Assembly: GCA_025618425.1 (NCBI GenBank)
Contig: CM046846.1
Location: 3,022,642-3,086,641 of the forward strand
Direction: 5' to 3'
Length of the DNA: 64,000 nucleotides
Source of the DNA: Heliocidaris tuberculata
Lineage: Eukaryota > Echinodermata > Echinoidea > Camarodonta > Echinometridae
Shown here: piece by piece, positions 47,280-58,800 of the stretch
Numbering within the stretch: position 1 is the stretch's first letter
Layout of the letters: every line of letters starts with the position of its first letter
Made by a program: the position numbers and the translations under genes
Notes under the pieces: generated by a model
What the model was told of the DNA's origin: nothing
What the model saw: only the letters and a program-made list of their open reading frames with translations
The model's database searches: none

Positions 47280-48612
47280 ACGTTCGCCATAGGTATAACA
47301 CGTGAAAAGATGTCACACTTTTTCTTGATATTCCATATCTTACTCTATCCTTTTCAAGTCTGATTTTTGCACGAGAGAAAGGATGGATAGTTAAAAAAAA
47401 CATTTCTTGAACCTTTATTGTCAATAAATGCCACTATATGAATCCCCGGGATCATGCCTGCTTTTTGACAGAGTCATCTGCCATAGGGTTAACACGTGAA
47501 AACATGTATTTTAAGAATGATTATAGTTCCCCTAGTATTACCTTGAATTTATTGTAAATTTGGCTTACATGTAATTTGAGACTCTGAAAAAGCTTAAGCT
47601 CAAAAAGTGGAGGAGACCCCGCATGAATAAACGGGAATATGCATGCTTTTGGCCTTACAGCTGCCATAGGTTAACACATAGAAACAGGCATTTTGAAATT
47701 ATTTAAATTTCCATAATATTTATTTGAAATTATGAAAAATGTGATTTACATGAAATTTAAATCTCTGAAAAGGTATAATTAAGGATCGATGAGTCCAATA
47801 GACCCCGCATAAATAAACGGGAATATGCATGCTTTTGACCAAAAAAAAAAGTCTCGCCTGCCATAGGTTTACACGCGAAAACAAGGAATTTTAGGATGAA
47901 TATAATTCCCATAGTTTTTATTTGAAAAAACAAAAAATGTGATTTAAATGAAATTTTAAGCTCTGAAAAGGTATAATTAAGGTTCGATGAGTCCAATAGA
48001 CTCCGCATATATAAACAGGAATATGCATGCTTTTGACAAAAAAAGTCTCGGCTGCCATAGGTTTACACGCGAAAACAAGGAATATTAGGATGATTATAAT
48101 TCCCTTTCTTTTTATTTGAAATATAAGAAATGTGATTTACATGAAATTTAAAGCGCTGAAAAGGTATGATTAAGGCTCGATGAGTCTAATAGACCCCGCA
48201 TAAATAAACGGGAATATGCATACTTTTGGCCTTCCAGCTGCCATAGGTTAACACATGAAAACAGGGATTTTGAAATGAGTTTAATTCCCCTAGTATTTAT
48301 TTCAAATTATGAGAAATGTGATTTACTTGAAATTTAAAGCTCTGAAAAGGTATTATTAAAGCTCGATGAGTCCAATAGACCCCGCATGAATAAACGGGAA
48401 TATGCATGTTTTTGGCCTTCTAGCTGCCATATAGGTTAACACATGAAAACAGGGATTTTGAAATGATTTTAATTCATCTAGTATATATTTGAAATTATGA
48501 AAAATGTGATTTACATGAAATTGAAAGCTCTGAAAAGGTATATTTAAGGCTCGATAAGTCTAGACTACGCATAAATAAACGGGAATATGCATGCTTTTGA
48601 CCAAAAAAAAAA
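47280..48612. repeat. Tandem array, about seven units of ~180-200 bp
   Basis: The phrase TGCCATAGGTTAACAC and variants starts near 47287, 47480, 47660, 47860, 48053, 48239 and 48426. Each unit contains GAAATTTAAAGCTCTGAAAA, GATGAGTCCAATAGACCCCG and AAACGGGAATATGCATGC in the same order. The first unit is the most diverged and the middle ones are very alike, as expected for a satellite homogenised from within. No unit encodes a protein. Confidence 0.88.
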
Positions 48613-49770
48613 AGTATTACACACGTTCAACCGTATATTTGATGACGTAAGGTGGGCGTGTACATAGGCGTGTAGTCGATCACGTGAGATCCACATCCAA
48701 TGATCATGAGATCTTGCGCTAACAGACGACGTACGTCCGCCCGAAGGCTAGCCCAGCCGGTAAGAAGAAACTCTAACTATATTATTCCAGTTCACTATTA
48801 TATTTCTAACAGACCAGAGGAAAAATTCAATGTGTAAAATTTATAAATTCATATAATCAATGTTCTGTCACCGAATTACGCCTAGCCAAATGACTCATGC
48901 AAGCAGAATAGCTGAGCTGAATAGTGACCGACAAGGTTTCTAGCCCTAGCTGCATGGCTAGGGTCTACCACTCAAACCCCCAAACGAAAAAGTGGAGGGG
49001 GGGGGGGCAAAATGCATTTTCGCCCCCCAAAAAGCCCCCCCCCCCCATAAAAAAGGAAAAAAATCAGTAGTAAAGGAGTAAAAATCGTGTGTATATTAAA
49101 AGCTTGATTGCTTTATTACGTAATTGTAAGCCTTTGTATTAATTTTTCGTGCATGGAGATCACTGAAGACAGATAAACCATTCAAACTTTTAACTTTAAC
49201 GTAGTGGAGGTTTTGCATTAGACGTGTTTAATAGCGAAATATTCTGAAAGGTGTGTACGTGCGTCTGTATGAGAGGGTGGGAAAGCGTGTGTGTGTGTTT
49301 TTTTTAGGGGTGAGAAGACATGAGCCCTTGAAAGGTGAGCCCCCTTGAATGTTTGCCCCCCCCCCATCCCAAACTGCTTCCTGCCAACAAGAGATCATTA
49401 TTTTGTCCTCATTTCTATTGGAGTCAATTTTACAGATTGGTTGTAAGAGAGAATAAGAGAATAAGAGAGTATGAGAAAATGAAAGCCTGTGGGGGGGGGG
49501 GGAGACAAATAGAGCTGGGGGCGGGCAAGACAGAATAGGACTTGTAATAAATAAATTATATCGTCAGCTGCTATTGTTGGTCACTAGTTAATTCAGTTCA
49601 AAATACGGAGGCTGTTTTTCCCCGTTTCAGCATACAATAATTATTAGTAGCCATTAGGCCCCAATTCGCTGGTGAGGGCTTCGGAGCAAGCCCCTATACT
49701 GTTTTCTTCGCCTGCTGTTTCAAACTGCTAAAGCAGAATATTAAAAATAACTCATTGTCAGTTATTTATA
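48613..49770. other. Intergenic DNA with G-/C-run remnants
   Basis: A facing G-run (48995-49007) and C-run (49036-49046), and again C-run/G-run (49361-49370, 49490-49501), suggest decayed G-rich MITEs. No gene is seen. Confidence 0.45.
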
Positions 49771-49772
49771 TT

Positions 49773-50044
49773 GGTGGCGTATCCAGGAATGCAGGAGGAG
49801 GGGAGGGGGCTCACGCCTGATGAACAAAATGCTAAGCTTCTATTCTGAATTTTCGGACAAGCAAGGAAAAAAAAAGTTGTCACATTTTTCATGTTCCTTC
49901 TGTGCCGGGGGTGGGGAACAGATTTCCTTTCATTTGCTGTGTATCTAAGAAATGTCAAAGTTTGGTTTTGGCTGGCACGTAGTAGGGGCACGTGCATTCA
50001 TGGATACACCACCAATAAAAATACGAGAATATTGGATACGCCAC
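49773..50044. mobile_element. Degenerate hAT-type MITE
   Basis: The left end GTGGCGTATCCAGGAATGC and right end TTGGATACGCCACT are inverted. The landmark TTCGGACAAGCAAGG and a smaller inner inverted pair (TATCCAGGAATGCA... / TGCATTCATGGATACACCAC) are present. No 8-bp duplication remains. Confidence 0.6.
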
Positions 50045-50968
50045 TCTTAATTAATCTTTATATTAAGTGCTCGCAAGCAATCTCATTTTAATAAAGCCTT
50101 TTCTGTCTTGACTTTTAACAGAATATGGCCAACAAGTTTACATTATGATCTATATATAATCCCTTTAACTTGCAATAATCATGATATCAAATGAAATATT
50201 CTGATTTAGAAAAATAAAGATAGCATTTTATTAATATCATTTTTAAAAATACTTTTCTCGACATTCCCGTCAGATATCGCAGTGTTTGCTCATACAGAGC
50301 TTAACATCAGGGAACATGTTTGGACCCCAACCCCCAACCCCTTCCATCACATAAATATTAATAGAAATTTCACAGCAAATAAAGTTAACAAAACTACAAA
50401 CATCTCTCCTAGCTCCCTCTCCTCCCTGGTGCAGTTAGAGTTGATTCCTATCTGTTTTGGGACACAAATTTGTATTTGAAGGGACAACATCAAGATTATG
50501 CCATTTAGGGCTTTACCAAAAGCGATGTACAAGAAAAACAAAATCTAAAAAATGAAAAAATAAAGAAAATAAAAAATACAAACATCTTGATAAAGACTGT
50601 AACCTTTCTCTCTGGGCCGATCGACATGTTTATTTCAGGACTGAGCATAGCACTCTTCGTATAAACTCTTTGCCAGTGTTCAAGTGTTGACACAAAAGAT
50701 CCAGTCAGCCTCAGCCTCATTTCTCTTCTTTTGGAACTTTGCTGGATTTATCCTTTCATCTTTTGAAAGCAGATTGAGTTCGTTTTTTAGACGAAATTCA
50801 AGGTTCTCAATTCTCATAGACTCGGACATCATTGAATGTGAAGGAACTGAAAACCGTGTTTTCCAGGTGTGTTTGTCTCTCTTCCAGTTCTACCCACCTC
50901 CTAGCTGCCTGACCAACCCTGGTCTGAGGTACAGTCGTGATACGACTACGAGTTGAGTGCTGTGCGAG

Positions 50969-53900
50969 ATGGCGATTCTTCAACGTTGTTGCTGTTGCAC
51001 TCTTCGCACTGGCTCCATTGTAGCGGCTATTTATTCCATGGTAAGAATCTTGGGTAATTTACTGAGAAGAAATTAAAGGATTCAAAACATTCAACCTGTA
51101 GGCTGTACTGTCATGCCCACAGCCACAGGCATCATTCATCATACTATACCGCTACTGTATGGTCGGGGGTCCTAAAGCTATGCAGGTCCGCTACGCACCC
51201 CGCAAATACATGCAATGCGACGCGTTCAATGCGCCAAACTTTTGGTGTGACTGAGCAACAAGATTTTCATTTACGTTCCCCAAAAAGAATGAGTAATTTT
51301 CCTTTATTTTTGGTGATATTATCACTATTTGCACATCGGAATGAAATTCACGTCAGTCAGCTTAAAAATCGAGATTTGCATTGATTTATTACGTGTGCGT
51401 AGCTTTAGGACCCTTTCATTTTTTCGACAAAATTCTATATGGGTATCGACATCGACTTGAAAATTAATTTTATTGATATTTGTCTGTTGTAATTTGCTCA
51501 GGAATTTAATTCAAGAGTATGTAGAACCACGATATATATAAAAGAAATTCGCATAAATCATTGAAAAAGTGACTTTTTAGCCGCTGGAAACAAAGTGCGT
51601 AGCTTTATGTCCCCCATCATACATGTAACTTAGGAACCAATTTTAATGGGGGGAGGGGGGGGGGGGTGGAGAGAGAGTTATAAAAAAAGAAATGCTATCG
51701 CCTACACTCCAGTGAAACTGAAACCTGGTGTTTCTATTCCCATTGGCAGTTGAGCTGGGTTATCATGTTTTGAAAAAGCACCTGAAAAATCACTTTCCCA
51801 CTGGTCCACGCTACCGATGGGTTCTTCACGTGTATTATAGCATCTCCTGCTCATATGTGAGGTTATCTACAATAACCTCGCATATGTGTGTGTGAGTGTT
51901 CCTAAGGCTGCATTGAGGCACTCACACTTACGCGAGGTTAATATATTAACCTCGCATTGAGGAGACTTTTGAAATACTTTTTTTTAAATTGTTGTTTAGA
52001 CGAAGAAGAAATTATCCAAAACTTACCTTGGCGTCTCTCTGCATGGAGCCTCTTGTAATACCGCAACCTATCCTAATAAAGACATTAATATTCACTGATA
52101 CTTTTACATTTCATAGTAAAAGCAGCCTGTTCTTGAACATGACAACAAACACCCCCCCCCCCCTTGCACCCTGGGGTAAACACTGATTTTTTTTCATAGA
52201 TACAACATGAGATATTTCTTTCTAAATATTCTGTATTCCTTTCAAAAACTAACAGTCTCAGGGATTAACGTTATGTTAACCTCCATTAATTACTTCAATA
52301 CCGAATAACACTGCTTATCAGCAATAATCACTTTAAATATTTGTCATTTAAAGGGCAATCCAACCTTGGTAATAAGATGATTTGTGTGAAAGCAGAAAAA
52401 TAAGAAAAACAGGATGGTGAAAGTTTGAAAGAAATCGGACAAGGACTAAGAAAGTTATTGATGTTTGAAAAAAGAGATCACTACATATATGCAAATCTCA
52501 AACTGGCAATTTGGTGAGTCAATTGTGACATTTTTGTGGACAACTCTCCCATTTGTCGTACACAAAAATATAATTAATTTGCGGTTTTCTTCGAGGTGCT
52601 TTGACCCTCGGGGCTGTACTCAAAATATATTGGAGATAGCATATTGTTATAGGTCTTCATGAACGAAAAGATCGTACTGAGTAATGCATTTTGAAAAAAA
52701 GTGACATTTTAGTCATTTTGTGTGTTAAAGCGAATGGGGGAGTTGTCCACAGCTACATCACAGTGACATTACCTATTCGGCCAATTTGAAATTCCCATAA
52801 GCATAGTGATTACAACTTTCAAAAATTCATAACTTTCTTATTGCTTGTCCGATTTCGTTCAAACTTTCACCAATCTACTTCTCTGATTTTTCCTCTTTCT
52901 TTCAAAGCAACTTGCTATTGAGGTTGGATTTCCCTTTAAGACGGTTAGGTTTTATAAATGTACATAAAAGAAAATAAAGAGCTCTACATGTACATGTAAA
53001 TGCCACTTACAATTTGACTTGACAATTCTCTTTCTGGCTTCTCTGATAAATCTTGAAATGACAATTCTAGCTTCTCTGATAGATCAAATGCTTCTCCCTA
53101 TAGTGAAGGAAAGGCAGGCAAAGAAACTATTAACCCATTGCCTATGGGAACCGGGTAGTCCCTAACTCCCTATATACTAAGCCTATGGGAAGTAAAGGAT
53201 TCAGTCGTCAACATGGTCAAAGGGTCAAGAAACCCCTCACATGCACACATCCTAACTAACGTTGCCAGAGTTGGCAGAATTCTGCTTTCTGGCAGAATTT
53301 TGACCGCTTTAGCATCTAGCATTATGCTAGGCATAATTTAACAAAATTTAGCATAATTTTAGCATATTTCTGCTGTTTTTTTTTTTTTGCTTGTCAGAGA
53401 ATTTATTTTTGAGTAAAAAGTCCCCCTAAAAATGCTGATTTTTTTTTGCTTGTCAGAGAATTTTTGAGTAAAAAGTCCCCCTAAAAATGCTGATAACCTT
53501 TTTTTTTTTTTTTTTTTTTGCTTGTCAGGGAATTTTTGGTGTAAAAAGTCTCTCCAAAAATGCTGATAACCTTTTTTTTTTTTTTTTTTGCTTGTCAGAG
53601 AATTTTTGAGTAAAAAATTTTTTGATTTAGCAGTAAAATTTTTGATTTAGCAGAATTTTCGCTGCTCGCTAGCAGAATAGTATTTTTTTCGCTGGCCATA
53701 CTGATCCTAACCCATGCACTTACACACCCTTTCCTTCATATTTGCGTGTTTTGTCCAGCAGACAAATTGCAGCTCCTCTGTTGAATGATACACTACAAAA
53801 GGGAAGAATGAAAGATAAGATTGAGGTAAAACATCTGACACCCATATTCAAGGATATTTGTTAAAAATGTATAAAATAGTTACTAAAAAGTTAATACTGA

Positions 53901-55775
53901 AAAGTTTGAGATGCAAGATTTAAAAAAAAAAAGAAAATTAATCCTATTTAGAGGTCCTGTCTGTAGCTTGGTTTTCAATGTTTTGGTGAGGAAATTATGA
54001 ATTTTGAGTTGATTATTTTGTTTCTTGATCCTTTTTCTTTAGCTTCATGCAGCCACAGCCCTTGGACTGTCATCCTACAAAATTCACATCTATGAAACAC
54101 ATAAACGTAAGTAAAATGTCTTCTTCTCTATCAAGGTTGCATAATTCAGCAAAAATGAGTGAAAAACTAAAAAAAGAGCTTTGGTAGAAAAAGTATAATA
54201 ATTGTTCTGACTTGTGAGATAATCTCTCATTTGTGGTAAACACAAGATGATCAGAAGCTCCTGTAAACAAAAATTGTATTTTTGTGCCGTAAGGTATTGA
54301 TATAATCATGTTTTATGTTACTCCTTCAATAACACAAAAGAGAAAGATGAAAAGAAATATAAAGTTTTTTTTTCACAGTCAAACTATTTGTAGTGAAGAC
54401 CAAACGAGGCGAGGCAAATACTGTATATTGAGTACCTGCTATTGTTGTTACAGTGCGGCCTTTCAACAACAACAAAAAAAAGTTCACTGATAGTGTCCCA
54501 ATAGAGGAATGGAATCTGAAGGAGTATAGTGAGTTCAGTAGAAATAAGAGATTATGGATTTTGTCCTTCAGCTTTTTAAAAATATCTTGTCTTTGTGTGT
54601 GTACATTTGAAATTTTCACTATTTTCTGATTTCCTCAAGCAAAGAATTTGCACAGATTAGTGTTGTTGTTGTTGTTGTTGTACTTACATGTATAATGTAA
54701 CTGCATTCTTTATCTCTCGTTGGACCTACCAAAACAGATCTATCACCCCCTCCCCTAGACTGAAAAATTAGTCTATTTCGTTTGGGGATATCTTCCGCTG
54801 AGACTAGATCTGGCTTCACAGATTACCTCTCCTACATGTACATATGAGATCCTCAAAAGTTAAAAATGTTAGAAATTCCTCCATTGAAACCTGTAGACAG
54901 ATTTTTTCTGTCTACCCCTCCCCATGCTATAATATTGGTGAAAAGTTACCAGGCTATTTAATTGTGGTATGATGTCAGTGTCATTCATTTTTGTTTGTTT
55001 TGTGTTTTCTTTCTAGTTACAAGTGGATTGTCAAAGGAAGACAGTGCACTCTTTATTGCAACGTGTGTTGATCTTGGATTCTTCTCTCTTCTCTTCCTCT
55101 TGTCAATCATCCTTCTCTATGGAATCAAGAATGTGAGTAGACAAAGCTAACATTATTTTAACCCTTTCAGGACAGGAATTATTCAAGGGCTAAATTGATC
55201 ACATTTTGTTCCTCAAATTGGCAACAATAATATTTTTCTTTTAGTGCTACATGGTTCTAATAAGGTGTAATGTCTTTGAAAAAACAAACTTGGCTAGGAA
55301 TTTTGTTGAAAAGTCGAAATAATTGCTAATTTTGATGAAATACCATGATTTTGAACCTCTCCATGTGTTGCCAATTTAAGGATTTTAAAGCATTTTCTCG
55401 TTTTTAAAATTCCTGGCATCAAACGCAATATAGTCATAGGACGAAAATGGACATAGAGTGTGCAGAAATTTTTGCTCTTTCTGTTCATGCATCTGGTATT
55501 TTTTTTAGAGCTCTGAATCAAAAGTTATTGAGCCAAACCACAAAATGTGGTCAATTGTCTCGAAAGGGTTAAAGTTCCAAGACATAAGAAGTGTTATGTT
55601 GTTGACAACTAAACTTTAAGATAGGTCTTAAAACATTTCTTATTAGAAATAAAACTAGGGCAAGTATGTCGAGCGTATCTCACTCTTCTCAAGTTTCTTT
55701 ATCTATTTCACTTTCTTCCTCTCTATTACAGTGCATAGGAACATATTGTGATACGCTCTATATAAAAACAGTTTA

Positions 55776-55837
<62 letters not shown>

Positions 55838-58800
55838 GCATTATAGTACAGTAATACTGTTTTGGTTATTGTGGACCCCTTCAGTACCACCAAGTTTTCG
55901 ATCGAGCAATTGTGACAAATGAAGTATAGAGAGTTGAATGTGGAGTTTTGATGAGTTGTTTCATTGGTAGAATGGGCATAAAATATATTACTTGATAGTA
56001 AATGTTACTATGATACTAACTTTTTCTTTTATAGTCATTCTTGATGCAAGCAAAATGTTCAGCACTCAAATTCTTAGGGGAGAGGGGGGTTGTCTGCCCA
56101 TGGCATGGAAGGACTTTACATTATTGTCAAAGAAATTGAATGTAAAGTTCAACACTAGAAAGTTATGGAAGTATAATTTGTTTTTGTACTTTGCAGAAGA
56201 TTGCCAATTACTTTAAATTAGGCATTTTTTTTTCATTAACAAATCTGAAAATAGTGTAAATAGAATAAATTGTTTAAACAGCATGTGGGTATTAAATCAT
56301 ATACATGTATGGTTAAATACATAGATGCAATATTCAAAATCTGTTTTGATAAGTAAGTACATGTATTACCATAACATGTGGCAAAAAGAACTGCTGACTA
56401 TAACTTGTGGCAAATACTGTTAAGCGTATCGTACATCGTTTGCTGTATTTACATGTAGGCAGACATCATGAGACATGTCCATCTGACATCACATTTTGAC
56501 TTTATGATGATACATACTAGTGGAACTTTGTGTGACCTTAGAGTGGATCTACTCTTGTCTCAATAAGTGAGTTCTATGAAAGAGGGTCACAAACAGGATA
56601 TGAGACATACAGGCATGAACACACAACAGGGATAAGTGTTATAATTCAGACTAGTGAGACTACATATGTTATTGAATGAAGGGTCGGTTTCCAGGATTTT
56701 GTAAAAGATGCGGGGGGGGGGGGGGGGCATGAATCTCTGAAAATTTTCTGACAAGCAACAAAAAAAAAAATTAAGAAGGTTATTACATTTTTTTGGTCCA
56801 GTTTACCTCCAAAATTCTCTGACAAGCAAAAAAAAAAAGGTTATCACACAATCTGGATTCTCTTTGTCGTTGAAAATTTTGTGACAAACAAGAAAAGAGA
56901 AAAAAGTTATCATTCAAAAAAGGGGGCACAATGTACACTTTTCTTTCAAAGGGGGAGGGGGGGGGGCATGGCCGGAAGTGCCCCCTTAATCTGCCACTGT
57001 TTAATGTACATGTATAGTGTTAAAATGCAAGTTTGAAAGTGCCTGTGGCAGCCCCATTAATGATAATAATAATAGTACATTGCTTAAAGTAAACGCTTAA
57101 TACCACATGGTCTCTTTGTGTGTTAGAACATCAAGTACTGTAATAAGTTACAAACAGTGTTGGGTACCTTGAGATCGATCTTGATCTCAAGACCAGTCTC
57201 GAGATCGGCATCAGTAACCTCGATCTTGTTCTTGATCTCGAAGGTGTTGGTCTTGATCTTGATCTTGATCTCGGAGCTTCTGTTCTCAGAATTTTTGCTC
57301 GAGATCGCTCGAGATCAACATTGTTATTACGTAAATTATCAAACGAAAAAGCTTTTATAATCGTTCACCAATCGGCGAAAACACGACTCAAGTGTTGGGT
57401 ACCTTGAGATCGATCTTGATCTCGAGATCGGCCTCAGTAACCTCGATCTTGATCTTGATCTCAGATGTTCTAATCTCGATCTTGATCTTGATCTGGATCT
57501 CGGACTGTCTGATCTTGATATGGATCTCGGACTGTCTGATCTTGATCTTGATCTTGATCTCGGACCCTCTGGTCTTGAACCCAACACTGGTTACAAAATC
57601 TTAGCTACTGTAAAACCAGAAATTTTCGCGAATTTAGTGAGGGGTCGAGATTCGCGAAAGTTTCATGCTGCAAAATAATAGAATCACACTTGAAAAAATA
57701 TGAAATTATTGTAATTCGCGAAAGTTTCTTGCTGTAAACTTGGCTGTCATTAAAAATTCATGAAAGTTTTATGTCACGAAAGTTTCTGTTTTCTGTGTTT
57801 TCAGTTCAGATTTAAACTGATCCAACTGAGTGATATTCCTTAATTTCTGTTGGACTTTTTCCCAAAATTCAGGTGCTATCTTTTGAAATCCCTATCCAAG
57901 TCAGATGGGATAGGGTCTATCCCCATATGACTTGGTCTGCATGGATATTTTAGAGAGAAGATTTTTTGAATTTGAAAGAATATTGTGTTTGGGTACAACC
58001 TGTATATTAACTGAATTTCTAGTGGAAAAAGAATGATATTGACATGTACTTAAAAATGTAAGAATCTACATGTACATTTAAAAAAGTGTCACATTGTATC
58101 ATGCTGTATTTTACAAGAAATACCAGTTGCCTATTGTTGCTGTGTCTGTAAGCCTCTATCAAGCACAGTGGATAGTCATGAGCTAAATATCATGTGGTCT
58201 GACTCTGTCTATTGGGTAACTAAAAATTTCTTATGTACTCAGAATTACATGTGGCATACAATTTCCCAGGAACGTGATTCCCCGCTAAAGATGATTTGCA
58301 TTATGGCAGGGAGTGTGACTTGGTTGAGGAAATGTGACTCACTGTTGTATGAGGCCACTTTCTCTATGGATGACGGCATGACGCATTTTATGGTTTTCAT
58401 CCTAAACAAACCTAAACAAGTTATAGATGAATATCAAAATTTTAGCAGTCAGTAAAAACAGCTTCAATGGAATAGCACTTAAATTTAGTTTTTTTAAGAC
58501 TACATTTATGGCCAAAATACAGTGAATGGTAAAAGTTAGACCGTAGGGCTACAGTAAGTAGAATTCTCAGTGAGTAAATTGTAAAAGTTCAGTAATAAAT
58601 GACTTGCAAAAATTAAATAATAAATCAAGCTTGATATTAATTTGTGTGTATTGGGCATATTATTTTTCTAATTTTAGGATGGATGAAAGAATTGAAACTG
58701 ATAAGAAAATGAAAAACTGTGTCCCCCCCCCCCCCCCCCATGCAATAACATTTCATCAAGAATTTAATTCAATTTGACTGTATCTTGCTTGTAGTAGGGA

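Noticed and set aside
47980..48030. Hammerhead-ribozyme-like GATGAGTC in the ~190-bp repeat units
   Set aside because: The CTGATGA-like word and a short GTC...GAC stem are present, but the essential GAAA after the stem is not, and stem I/III pairing does not form.
50684..50956. 90-residue frame ending just before exon 1 of the second gene
   Set aside because: No hydrophobic or domain pattern; it overlaps the likely promoter/5' UTR and is out of line with the paralogue's start.
58168..58455. 95-residue frame in intron 3 of the second LAPTM-like gene
   Set aside because: No recognisable family, no good splice borders, and the intron context argues against a gene.
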